Shown here in pieces: positions 23,851 to 30,913 of a DNA stretch of 40,790 nt. A model generated the notes under the pieces. The model was not told the DNA's origin. It saw only the letters and a program-made list of their open reading frames with translations, and made no database searches. This DNA comes from an uncultured Pseudomonadota bacterium (GTDB lineage Bacteria; Pseudomonadota; Gammaproteobacteria; Burkholderiales; Eutrophovitaceae), in assembly GCA_937983055.1 (NCBI GenBank), contig CALJLA010000059.1, positions 1 through 40,790 of the forward strand, read 5' to 3'. Both the position numbers and the translations under genes were made by a program. Position 1 is the first letter of the stretch. Each line of letters opens with the position of its first letter.

Positions 23851-24506
23851 GTGGACACCCCGCCCAGCAGCGGCACGAACTTCACTTCGTCCAGCGTCTG
23901 CTGCTCCAGCCCCTGCCCTGTTCGTCGCACCACCACCAGCTTCTGTTGGCCGGCGCCAACCGGAAGCACCAGTGAACCGCCCTCCGCCAGCTGCATGGTC
24001 AGCATTTCCGGTACGTGCGTGGCGGCAGCCGTCATCACGATTGCGTCAAAGGGTGCGGCCTCGGGGAGTCCGTTGTGGCCGTCGGAATGCTTGAGCTTCA
24101 CATTTCGGCAATTCAACTCGCGCAATCGCAGGCGCGCGCGCGAAGTCAGCTGGGCAATACGTTCGACCGAGTAGACCTCGCGCGCAAGCCGTGACAAAAC
24201 GGCAGCCTGATACCCGCAACCGGTGCCAATCTCCAGCACCTTGCCGAGCGGTCGCCCATCGCGCGCGAGTTCGCACAGTCTGGCCACAGTGAATGGATGC
24301 GATATGGTCTGACCGAAACCTATGGGCAGCGCCACGTCGTCGTACGCGCGGCTCGCCAGCGCTTCGTCCACGAAGATGTGGCGGGGAATCTCGCCCATCG
24401 CCCCGAGGACCACCTCATCACGTATTCCCTCGCTGCGCAGCCTGTCGACCATGCGCATGCGCGTGCGCTGCGAAGTCATCCCGATGCCGGCGATGCGCGA
24501 GTTCAC
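23847..24506 (-). CDS. pcm: Protein-L-isoaspartate O-methyltransferase
   Basis: Pcm methylates isoaspartyl residues in damaged proteins, starting their repair, and matters in long-term survival. The protein is 219 aa. After a short N-terminus come MVDRLRSEGIRDEVVLGAM, then IPRHIFVDEALASRAYDDVALPIGFGQTIS (given in part), the SAM motif VLEIGTGCGYQAAVLS, and FDAIVMTAAATHVPE. The start is GTG at 24506, overlapping the surE stop codon by four bases (GTGA), and an ATG ten codons in (MTSQRTRMRM) is possible. The stop overlaps the nlpD GTG in the same way. Its place between surE and nlpD-rpoS is the classical order. Confidence 0.96.
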   Translation of the reverse strand: MNSRIAGIGMTSQRTRMRMVDRLRSEGIRDEVVLGAMGEIPRHIFVDEALASRAYDDVALPIGFGQTISHPFTVARLCELARDGRPLGKVLEIGTGCGYQAAVLSRLAREVYSVERIAQLTSRARLRLRELNCRNVKLKHSDGHNGLPEAAPFDAIVMTAAATHVPEMLTMQLAEGGSLVLPVGAGQQKLVVVRRTGQGLEQQTLDEVKFVPLLGGVST

Positions 24507-25291
24507 TTTGCCGCGGCTCCCGCAACCTTCACCCCGTTGCGCCCCGCCTTCTGCCCAAGCCAGTTGCGCACGCTGTCGAGATTGGCGTACTGGGTCAGAT
24601 CGATCTGCAGCGGCGTAACCGACACGCGCCGCCCGGCGATGGCGTTAAAATCAGTGCCCTCTCCCGCATCCTGCGCATCACCGGCGGCTCCGATCCAGTA
24701 GACCGTTTCGCCCCGCGGGTTCGCGGTCTTGATGACGCCCTCGGCCTTGTGCCGGCGTCCCAGGCGCGTTACTTCGACGCCCTGCAACGACTCGTACGGA
24801 ACGTCGGGCACGTTGACGTTGAACAGCACGGGGAACGGGATCGGATCGTCCCGGAATCTTTGCACCAGCTCGCAGGCCACGCGGGCTGCCGCCGGATAAT
24901 TGCCACCATGCTTGCTGGCCAGCGAGACGGCGATCGACGGAATGCCGAGCAGGAAGCCTTCGGTGGCGGCGGCCACGGTCCCGGAATAGATCGTATCGTC
25001 GCCCATGTTCGCCCCGTGGTTGATGCCCGATATGACCATGTCGGGCAACCCTTCGAGGAGTCCTGTCACGGCCAGGTGGACGCAATCGGTCGGCGTGCCG
25101 TTGACGTAAAGGAAACCGTTGTGTGAGCGCTTGACGGCCAGCGGTCGATCAAGGGTAAGCGAATTGCTGGCGCCGCTGCGATCGCGCTCCGGCGCAACCA
25201 CGATCACTTCCGCGAGACTGGAAACCGCTTCTGCAAGTTGCGCGAGACCCGGCGCGAAATATCCGTCGTCGTTACTCAGCAGGATTCGCAT
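24503..25291 (-). CDS. surE: 5'/3'-nucleotidase SurE
   Basis: SurE is a metal-dependent phosphatase acting on nucleoside monophosphates (and on short polyphosphate in some species). It is 262 aa and starts with MRILLSNDDGYFAPG, where the adjacent aspartates and the asparagine bind the metal. NSLTLDRPL, the metal-binding ISGINHGANMGDDTIYSGTV and AATEGFLLGIPSIAVSL follow. The ATG at 25291 is the family start; an in-frame ATG at 25333 adds 14 unrelated residues. It opens the surE-pcm-nlpD-rpoS block. The 126-bp gap between it and tRNA-Pro shows no gene and should hold the operon promoter, which I cannot define. Confidence 0.97.
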   Translation of the reverse strand: MRILLSNDDGYFAPGLAQLAEAVSSLAEVIVVAPERDRSGASNSLTLDRPLAVKRSHNGFLYVNGTPTDCVHLAVTGLLEGLPDMVISGINHGANMGDDTIYSGTVAAATEGFLLGIPSIAVSLASKHGGNYPAAARVACELVQRFRDDPIPFPVLFNVNVPDVPYESLQGVEVTRLGRRHKAEGVIKTANPRGETVYWIGAAGDAQDAGEGTDFNAIAGRRVSVTPLQIDLTQYANLDSVRNWLGQKAGRNGVKVAGAAAK

Positions 25292-25417
25292 GTCCGCCCG
25301 GGTTGATTCAGACCGGGACAATGTCCGGGGCAAGGGTGGAGTGAACGGATTGCAGTCCCGTTGCGTGCGTTCATGCTTTGCGGCCGCTGATGCGTAGTTC
25401 GCCTTGCGCGGGAAGAT

Positions 25418-25494
25418 TGGTCGGGGCGGTGAGATTCGAACTCACGACCACCTGCACCCCATGCAGGTACGCTACCAGGCTGCGCTACGCCCCG
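25418..25494 (-). tRNA. tRNA-Pro (GGG)
   Basis: A 77-nt cloverleaf with encoded CCA. The acceptor stem is CGGGGCG with CGCCCCG. The anticodon stem CCTGC/GCAGG encloses the loop ATGGGGT, giving anticodon GGG, which reads CCC proline codons. It lies downstream of merR and upstream of surE on the same strand, a frequent place for this tRNA in betaproteobacteria. Confidence 0.95.
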
Positions 25495-25506
25495 AAATCG
25501 CGGCGA

Positions 25507-25512
25507 ATTATA
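25507..25512 (-). promoter_or_regulatory. -10 box (TATAAT) upstream of tRNA-Pro
   Basis: On the minus strand TATAAT lies 12 bp before the 5' end of tRNA-Pro, so transcription would start about 6 nt before the mature tRNA. No good -35 hexamer is seen at 16-18 bp (GACGGG or CCGACG only). The tRNA could thus be transcribed alone as well as from the upstream cluster. Confidence 0.45.
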
Positions 25513-25550
25513 ACAGAGCCTGTTTTCTTCCCGTCGGTTAACGCCGGGCT

Positions 25551-25937
25551 TCAGGCGCGCAGGATCTGGAGTACTTGCTCGAGCTCGCGCTTGAGGGATA
25601 GGGGAACGGCCGTTGCCTGACGCTGCGCAGGCGCCTTGTCCTCCGCGCCGCCCTGGTCCAGTCGCGCCCGTGCGCCGCTGATGGTGAACCCCTGTTCGTA
25701 GAGCAGTTCGCGAATGCGCCGGATGAGAAGGACTTCGTGGTGCTGGTAATAGCGTCGGTTGCCGCGCCGCTTCACCGGCTTGAGCTGGGTGAACTCCTGC
25801 TCCCAGTAACGCAGCACATGGGGCTTCACACCGCACAACTCGCTGACTTCACCAATGGTGAAGTAGCGCTTCGCGGGGATCGGGGGCAGCGGCGCCTTAC
25901 GGCTGCTGCTGCTGTTGTGGTTGCTGCTGGTCTCCAC
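25551..25937 (-). CDS. MerR-family transcriptional regulator
   Basis: A 128-aa DNA-binding protein. A Ser/Asn-rich leader of about 20 residues precedes the MerR winged helix: KRYFTIGEVSELCGVKPHVLRYWEQEF (given in two parts by the motif FTIGEVSELCGVKPHVLRYW), then PVKRRGNRRYYQHHEVLLI and the helix IRELLYEQGFTISGARARL. The C-terminal part is short and has no metal-binding cysteines. The start is a GTG at 25937 inside the end of ihfA, a 41-bp overlap, so translation is probably coupled. Genes of this type sit directly after ihfA in many betaproteobacteria; the target and effector are unknown. Confidence 0.9.
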   Translation of the reverse strand: METSSNHNSSSSRKAPLPPIPAKRYFTIGEVSELCGVKPHVLRYWEQEFTQLKPVKRRGNRRYYQHHEVLLIRRIRELLYEQGFTISGARARLDQGGAEDKAPAQRQATAVPLSLKRELEQVLQILRA

Positions 25938-26223
25938 CGTAGTTCTTCTCGACCATTGCCTTCAGCTTCTGGCTGGCATGGAAAGTAACCACCCGCCGTG
26001 CGGTAATCGGGATTTCCTCGCCGGTCTTCGGATTGCGCCCCGGACGTTGCGGCTTGTCGCGCAGCTGGAAATTGCCGAAGCCCGAGAGTTTAACGCCCTC
26101 GCCGCGCTCCAAGGCCTGGCGCACCTCTTCGAAGAAGGCCTCGACCATGTCCTTTGCCTCTCGCTTATTGAGGCCGACTTTCTCGAACAGAAGATCCGCC
26201 AGGTCAGCTTTTGTGAGCGTCAT
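25897..26223 (-). CDS. ihfA: Integration host factor subunit alpha
   Basis: IhfA pairs with IhfB to bend DNA by about 160 degrees at specific sites, shaping promoters and recombination complexes. The 108-aa protein has the full HU/IHF fold: MTLTKADLADLLFEKVGLNK, VKLSGFGNFQLRDKPQRPGR and the beta-arm RNPKTGEEIPITARRVVTFH, with the intercalating proline region. It ends with an unusual glutamine-rich tail (QQQ-P-QQQQQ-P) encoded largely by CAG codons. It starts 9 bp after the pheT stop codon, the conserved pheT-ihfA order that identifies it as alpha and not beta. Confidence 0.96.
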   Translation of the reverse strand: MTLTKADLADLLFEKVGLNKREAKDMVEAFFEEVRQALERGEGVKLSGFGNFQLRDKPQRPGRNPKTGEEIPITARRVVTFHASQKLKAMVEKNYGGDQQQPQQQQQP

Positions 26224-26232
26224 GGTTTCCCC

Positions 26233-28590
26233 TTATTGCCTGAGCTTGGCTCCGTATTCTTGTACCAGGACCTGGCGCAGACCCGCGACCGCGGCATCCA
26301 CCTCGGCGTCGGTGAGAGTCTTTTGAGTATCTTGCAATAACACACGGAAAGCAAGACCTTTTTTCCCCTGCTCAATACCCTTGCCCCGGTACACATCGAA
26401 CAACGATACATCTTCGACAATGGCTGTTTTGCGTGCGCGGAGCGCCTGTAACAGGTCCTGAACCGGCAGTTCCGCCGCGACCACCACCGCGATGTCCCGG
26501 CGCACCGGGGGAAACTTGGGCACGTCCTTGTGTCGCGGCAGGGGCTGCCGGCATACCGGCTCCAGCTCCAACTCGAATGCCACTGCCCCGCCCTCGATCT
26601 CATAGCGCTGACTCAGGGCGGGGTGAAGTTCTCCAAGCCATCCAATTACCCGGCCATCACGCAGGACCTCGGCCGATTTGCCGGGATGCAAAGCCGGATG
26701 GCTTACCGGACGGAAATCCAGCCCATTCGGCCCTGCCAGCGCCTCCAGATCGCCGCGCACATCGAAAAAGTCCACCGGACGGCTCGTCAATGCCCATTGC
26801 TCAGGCGCGACCGGGCCATAGGCGATCCCGCCGATGCGTCTCGGCTGGAGATATCCGTCGCCCGCGCGGCTGAATACCCGGCTGATCTCGAACAGGCGCA
26901 CCCGTGTCTGGCGCCGATTCAGATTGAACTTCAGGCATCCGACAAGGCTGCCGAGCAGGGTCGACCGCATCACGCTCATCTGAGCGGCGATCGGATTCGC
27001 CAGGCGGATCGGCGCCTGATTTCCGGCAAAATCATGTTCCCAGCTTTCGTCCACGAAACTGTAGCTGATCACCTCCTGGTAATCCCGGCTCACCATGCGT
27101 TGCCGGATCTGCCCGTCATCGAGCGTCGTCTCAGGGCTGGACAACATGCCCGATCGGGACACCGGCAGCGTCGCCGGCAGCTTGTCATAGCCGTCGATCC
27201 GCGCCACTTCCTCGATCAGATCTTCTTCGATCCCGAGATCAAAGCGATAGCTTGGCGGACTGACCACAAAAGACTCTCCCGCGCGCCGCGCCGGCAAGCG
27301 CAGGCGGCGCAGTACATCCTCGATACGGTCAGCGCCGATGTCCATGCCGAGCACGCGCGCACAGCGCGAGACCCGAACCTGTACTTCGGGGCGCGAAGGC
27401 AGCATCGTCTGTACGTCGTTGACCGGCCCGGCCTCTCCGCCACAGATATCCAGGATCAGGCGGGTCAGCCGCTCTATGCCCCGAACCGTGCCGAGATAAT
27501 CCACGCCGCGTTCGAAGCGGTGCGAGGCATCGGAAGTGAACCCAAGGCGGCGCCAGCGACCGGCAATGGCCTTTGGATCGAAGTAGGCGCTTTCCAGAAA
27601 CACATTGGTGGTCGACCCGGTCACCGCAGTCGGCTCGCCCCCCATGATCCCGGCAAGCGCGACCGGACCATTTTCATCGCAGATGGCCAGCAGATCGGGC
27701 TGCAGCCCCACCGTCTGGCCGTTGAGCAGTTCCAGTTGCTCGCCCTGGCGCCCGAAACGCACGTCGATGCCACCCTTAAGCCTGTCCAGATCAAACGCGT
27801 GCAGCGGTTGCCCGATTTCCAGCATGACGTAGTTGGTCAGATCAACCACCGCGCTGATGGCGCGCACGCCGCTGCGCTCAAGGCGACGCACGATGTGTGC
27901 CGGCGTGGGCGCGTTCGGGTCGATGTTCCGGATAATCCGGCCGGCATAGCGCGGGCAGGCCTGCCCGGCCGACAGCCGGACCGAAAGCTGCTCGCCGTGC
28001 ACCATCGGTGCTTCGCGCAGATCCGGCAAGGTGAGCGCCGCGCCGGTAATCGCCGCCACCTCCCGGGCCACGCCAAGCAGCGACAGACAGTCGCCCCGGT
28101 TCGAGGTCAGCTTGAGCGTAAAGATCTGGTCGTCCAAGTCGCCGAGCTTGCGCAGGTCCTCGCCGATCCCTGCGTCGCCGGGCAGCACCCACAGGCCGGA
28201 TGCGTCTTCCGAGATTCCCAGCTCGGCGGCGGAGCACAGCATGCCCTGTGATTCAACGCCCCTGAGCCGGGCAGCACGAATCTCAAGCCCGGGCAACCGC
28301 GCGCCAACCAGCGTACACGGCACCTTCATCCCGACGGCCACGTTCGGCGCACCGCACACGATCGACAGCGGTGCACCCCGCCCGATGTCGACCTTGCACA
28401 CCTTCAGTCGTTCCGCGTCCGGATGGCGCTCCACCTCCAGCACCTTGGCCACCACCACGCCGGAAAACGCCGGGGCGGCGGCACGCACCTCCTCGACTTC
28501 GAGCCCGGCCATGGTCAACGCGCGCGCAAGTTCCGCCGTCGATAACGGCGGATTGCACAGTTCGCGCAGCCAGTTCTCCGAAAACTTCAT
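26233..28590 (-). CDS. pheT: Phenylalanyl-tRNA synthetase beta subunit
   Basis: PheT is the large subunit of the alpha2-beta2 enzyme that charges tRNA-Phe; it provides tRNA binding and editing. It is 785 aa, normal for the bacterial type. It begins with MKFSENWLRELCNPPLSTAE. Then come an OB-fold tRNA-binding domain (about 39-150; VVVAKVLEVERHPDAERLKVC), the B3/B4 editing domain (about 200-390), and B5. A catalytic-like module follows (SHRFERGVDYLGT, EVISYSFVDESWE), and a C-terminal ferredoxin-fold anticodon-binding domain (about 690-785; KFPPVRRDIAVVV). It follows pheS by 23 bp and precedes ihfA by 9 bp. The 573-aa frame on the opposite strand is a shadow. Confidence 0.98.
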   Translation of the reverse strand: MKFSENWLRELCNPPLSTAELARALTMAGLEVEEVRAAAPAFSGVVVAKVLEVERHPDAERLKVCKVDIGRGAPLSIVCGAPNVAVGMKVPCTLVGARLPGLEIRAARLRGVESQGMLCSAAELGISEDASGLWVLPGDAGIGEDLRKLGDLDDQIFTLKLTSNRGDCLSLLGVAREVAAITGAALTLPDLREAPMVHGEQLSVRLSAGQACPRYAGRIIRNIDPNAPTPAHIVRRLERSGVRAISAVVDLTNYVMLEIGQPLHAFDLDRLKGGIDVRFGRQGEQLELLNGQTVGLQPDLLAICDENGPVALAGIMGGEPTAVTGSTTNVFLESAYFDPKAIAGRWRRLGFTSDASHRFERGVDYLGTVRGIERLTRLILDICGGEAGPVNDVQTMLPSRPEVQVRVSRCARVLGMDIGADRIEDVLRRLRLPARRAGESFVVSPPSYRFDLGIEEDLIEEVARIDGYDKLPATLPVSRSGMLSSPETTLDDGQIRQRMVSRDYQEVISYSFVDESWEHDFAGNQAPIRLANPIAAQMSVMRSTLLGSLVGCLKFNLNRRQTRVRLFEISRVFSRAGDGYLQPRRIGGIAYGPVAPEQWALTSRPVDFFDVRGDLEALAGPNGLDFRPVSHPALHPGKSAEVLRDGRVIGWLGELHPALSQRYEIEGGAVAFELELEPVCRQPLPRHKDVPKFPPVRRDIAVVVAAELPVQDLLQALRARKTAIVEDVSLFDVYRGKGIEQGKKGLAFRVLLQDTQKTLTDAEVDAAVAGLRQVLVQEYGAKLRQ

Positions 28591-28613
28591 GTTGGATCCA
28601 TGCTTCGGTGTAA

Positions 28614-29600
28614 TCAGGCGAACTGGCGCAAGAAGCGCAGGTCGCCCTCAAAGAACAACCTCAGGTCGTCGACCCCGTAGCGCAACATCGCCAGCCGGTC
28701 GAGGCCCATGCCAAAGGCAAAACCCTGAAAGTGCTCCGGGTCGATGCCCACATTACGCAGCACCTGGGGATGGACCATTCCGCAGCCGCCGATTTCCAGC
28801 CACGACGCGCCAAACGTCATGTCGATTTCGGCAGACGGCTCGGTGAAGGGAAAGAACGACGGGCGGAAGCGCACCTCGAGCTCATCCTGCTCGAAGAATC
28901 GGCGCAGAAACTCGCGCACCACGCCCTTGAGGTCGGAAAAAGTCGCCGTTTCGTCGATCCACAAACCCTCCAGCTGGTGGAACATCGGCGAGTGCGTGGC
29001 ATCGGAATCCACTCTATACACGCGACCGGGCGCAATAATCCTGATCGGCGGGCGGTGCTTCTCCATGTAGTGAATCTGGATCGGACTGGTGTGAGTGCGC
29101 AGCAAATGCGCCGCCCCCTCCAGATAGAAGGTGTCGTGCATCGACCGGGCCGGATGATCTTCCGGCTGGTTCAGCGCCGAGAAGTTGTAGTAGTCAGTTT
29201 CGATTTCCGGGCCATCGGCGACCTCGAATCCCATCGTCCGGAACAGCGCGGCGACCCGGTCAAGCGTTCGCGTGACAGGATGCAGGCCGCCGGTGCCGGC
29301 TCCCCGTCCCGGGAGCGTCACGTCGAGCCGTTCCTCCTCCAGCCGCTTCGCCAGCGCGGCATCCTGGATCGCGCGCCGACGTGCCTGCAGCAGGTTCTCC
29401 ACCGCAAGCTTGGCGTCGTTGATGCGCGCGCCGGCCTGTGGGCGCTCCTCCGCCGGCAGCCCGCCAAGCTTCTTGAGCAACCCGGTAAGCGATCCGCTCT
29501 TACCGAGAAACCGGGCCTTTTCCTGCTCGAGGAGCGCCGCGTCCTCGATGCCCTCGAAGGCGGCGCGCGCTTCCTCGACGATCTGTTCAAGCTCTTTCAT
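28614..29600 (-). CDS. pheS: Phenylalanyl-tRNA synthetase alpha subunit
   Basis: PheS carries the class-II catalytic site that activates phenylalanine and transfers it to tRNA-Phe. It is 328 aa, as usual. An N-terminal coiled coil (about 1-85) includes the ARFLGKSGSLTGLLKKLG segment. The catalytic core shows motif 2 in THTSPIQIHYMEKHRPPIRI and motif 3 in GFAFGMGLDRLAMLRYGVDD. The ATG at 29600 (MKELEQIVEE) is preferred; a GTG two codons upstream is in frame. A terminator-like hairpin lies in the 55-bp gap after rplT, so pheST expression may be partly set by readthrough. Confidence 0.97.
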   Translation of the reverse strand: MKELEQIVEEARAAFEGIEDAALLEQEKARFLGKSGSLTGLLKKLGGLPAEERPQAGARINDAKLAVENLLQARRRAIQDAALAKRLEEERLDVTLPGRGAGTGGLHPVTRTLDRVAALFRTMGFEVADGPEIETDYYNFSALNQPEDHPARSMHDTFYLEGAAHLLRTHTSPIQIHYMEKHRPPIRIIAPGRVYRVDSDATHSPMFHQLEGLWIDETATFSDLKGVVREFLRRFFEQDELEVRFRPSFFPFTEPSAEIDMTFGASWLEIGGCGMVHPQVLRNVGIDPEHFQGFAFGMGLDRLAMLRYGVDDLRLFFEGDLRFLRQFA

Positions 29601-29611
29601 GTTCACCCAAC

Positions 29612-29635
29612 AAAAAAGGAGGCCCGCAAGCCTCC
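29612..29635 (-). terminator. Intrinsic terminator or attenuator between rplT and pheS
   Basis: On the minus strand GGAGGC and GCCTCC (29618-29623 with 29630-29635) form a 6-bp stem with a 6-nt loop, followed directly by six T. It begins about 20 nt after the rplT stop and ends about 12 nt before pheS. In E. coli a terminator in this position is controlled by the pheM leader peptide. No phenylalanine-rich leader fits in this gap. Confidence 0.75.
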
Positions 29636-29655
29636 TTCTTTGAACGCTTCCCGAA

Positions 29656-30015
29656 TTACCCTCCGAGGCCGGCTTTCGCTTGCGCCGCGATCTTCTCGAA
29701 CGCCACCTTGTCGAATACCGCGAGCTCGGCCAGCACCTTGCGATCGACCTCGATCGAGGATTTCTTCAGCCCGTTGATCAGCGTGCTGTAGGTCAGACCA
29801 AACTCCCGTGCCGCCGCGTTGATGCGCACGATCCACAGCGCACGGAATTCGCGTTTCTTGACACGACGGTCGCGGTAGGCGTACTGCCCCGCCTTCATGA
29901 CCGCCTGTTTGGCTACGCGAAAGACGTTCTTGCGACGCCCACGGAACCCTTTCGCCTGCTGCAGAACTTTCTTGTGGCGGGCCCGGGCGATGACTCCACG
30001 TTTAACTCTTGGCAT
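29656..30015 (-). CDS. rplT: 50S ribosomal protein L20
   Basis: L20 is an early-assembly protein of the large subunit and in E. coli also represses its own operon. The protein is 119 aa, very basic, and starts with the canonical MPRVKRGVIARARHKKVLQQ. The core has FRGRRKNVFRVAKQAVMKAG, then YAYRDRRVKKREFRALWIVR and INAAAREFGLTYSTLINGLK. It follows rpmI (12 bp between the genes) and precedes a terminator-like hairpin and pheS. Confidence 0.98.
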   Translation of the reverse strand: MPRVKRGVIARARHKKVLQQAKGFRGRRKNVFRVAKQAVMKAGQYAYRDRRVKKREFRALWIVRINAAAREFGLTYSTLINGLKKSSIEVDRKVLAELAVFDKVAFEKIAAQAKAGLGG

Positions 30016-30027
30016 GAGCGCTCTCCC

Positions 30028-30225
30028 TTACGCGTAAGGCATCATTACGCGAATGGCGTGCTGGTCGCCGGAGAACACCTCTGTAGTGCCTCGCAGCTGG
30101 CGTTTGCGCTTGGTCGCCTTCTTGGTGAGGATGTGGCGCAGGTTGGCCTGGGTGCGCTTGATGCGGCCCTTGCCGCTGATCTTGAAGCGCTTGGCCGCCC
30201 CGCTCTTGGTCTTGAGCTTCGGCAT
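30028..30225 (-). CDS. rpmI: 50S ribosomal protein L35
   Basis: L35 is a small basic protein of the large ribosomal subunit. It is 65 aa and starts with MPKLKTKSGAAKRFKISGKG. The conserved RTQANLRHILTKKATKRKRQ and the ending HAIRVMMPYA are also visible. The ATG at 30225 is chosen because homology begins there. An in-frame ATG at 30246 adds seven residues including MKKEFKI, but the GGAG-like site (AAAAAGGAGTTC) lies between the two and fits the inner start. The 144-bp gap after infC can fold and may be a ribosomal-protein leader. Confidence 0.97.
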   Translation of the reverse strand: MPKLKTKSGAAKRFKISGKGRIKRTQANLRHILTKKATKRKRQLRGTTEVFSGDQHAIRVMMPYA

Positions 30226-30257
30226 GATCTTGAACTCCTTTTTCATCTAGCCTGACG

Positions 30258-30288
30258 CCGGGTGGTCCGTGGACGCTTGATAACCCGG
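30258..30288 (-). promoter_or_regulatory. Possible ribosomal-protein leader structure upstream of rpmI
   Basis: In the infC-rpmI gap the minus strand can pair CCGGGT (30288-30283) with ACCCGG (30263-30258), with a short inner stem GTC/GAC. Its position matches where L20 binds RNA to repress rpmI-rplT in E. coli. The match is by position and foldability only; I do not recognise the specific L20 sequence motif. Confidence 0.3.
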
Positions 30289-30369
30289 GCATCACTTGTT
30301 TTGCCGGCGATGTCCTGCTGAAAGGTTCGGTCCGCTCCGCCGCACCGCGAACCGCACCATCTGGCATTG

Positions 30370-30888
30370 CTACTTCTTTTTCGGGGCGATCACCATCACC
30401 ATTTGCCGCCCTTCCATCTTGGGAAACTGTTCGATCTGACCAAAAGGCTCGAGATCGGTTTTTACCCGTTCCAGCAGCCGCATCCCGAATTCCTGATGCG
30501 CCATTTCGCGCCCGCGGAATCGCAACGTGACCTTCGCCTTGTCTCCCTCACCCAGAAAGCGGACCAGGTTGCGCAGCTTGATCTGGTAGTCGCCTTCGTC
30601 GGTGCCCGGCCGGAACTTCACTTCCTTGACCTGGATCTGCTTCTGCTTGAGCCGCGCCTCGTGTTTCTTCTTCTGTTCGTTGTACTTGTACTTGCCGTAG
30701 TCCATCAAACGGCATACGGGCGGTTGCGCGGTTGGAGCGATTTCTACCAGATCAATGTCGTTTTCCTCGGCAAGCGACAACGCCTTTTCTACGGAAACAA
30801 CCCCGATCTGCTCACCTTTGACGCCGATGAGCCGGATCTCGGGCGCCGTGATCTCGCCGTTGATCCGAACGTCCTTGTCCTGAGCTAT
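30370..30888 (-). CDS. infC: Translation initiation factor IF-3 (non-canonical ATA start)
   Basis: IF-3 keeps 30S subunits free and checks start-codon pairing. From the chosen start it is 172 aa. It has the N-domain (INGEITAPEIRLIGVKGEQI, then LVEIAPTAQPPVCRLMDYGK), the Lys-rich linker YKYNEQKKKHEARLKQKQIQ, and the C-domain VKEVKFRPGTDEGDYQIKLR with FLGEGDKAKVTLRFRGREMA. There is no ATG/GTG/TTG where the family starts. The best site is a perfect GGAGG (30896-30900, minus) followed after 7 nt by ATA-GCT-CAG-GAC. IF-3 discriminates against such codons, which gives self-repression, as with the ATT start in E. coli. It begins 25 nt after the thrS stop. An in-frame ATG at 31002 lies inside thrS and is spurious. 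Confidence 0.95.
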   Translation of the reverse strand: MAQDKDVRINGEITAPEIRLIGVKGEQIGVVSVEKALSLAEENDIDLVEIAPTAQPPVCRLMDYGKYKYNEQKKKHEARLKQKQIQVKEVKFRPGTDEGDYQIKLRNLVRFLGEGDKAKVTLRFRGREMAHQEFGMRLLERVKTDLEPFGQIEQFPKMEGRQMVMVIAPKKK

Positions 30889-30895
30889 AGAAGGG

Positions 30896-30900
30896 CCTCC
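30896..30900 (-). promoter_or_regulatory. Shine-Dalgarno GGAGG that fixes the infC start
   Basis: GGAGG on the minus strand, 7 nt before the ATA codon at 30888-30886. Its strength and spacing are the main reason for placing the infC start at a non-canonical codon. Confidence 0.75.
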
Positions 30901-30913
30901 TTGTGCAAAAAAA

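Noticed and set aside
26530..28251. 573-codon frame on the plus strand
   Set aside because: Antisense to pheT, which is fully supported by domain structure.
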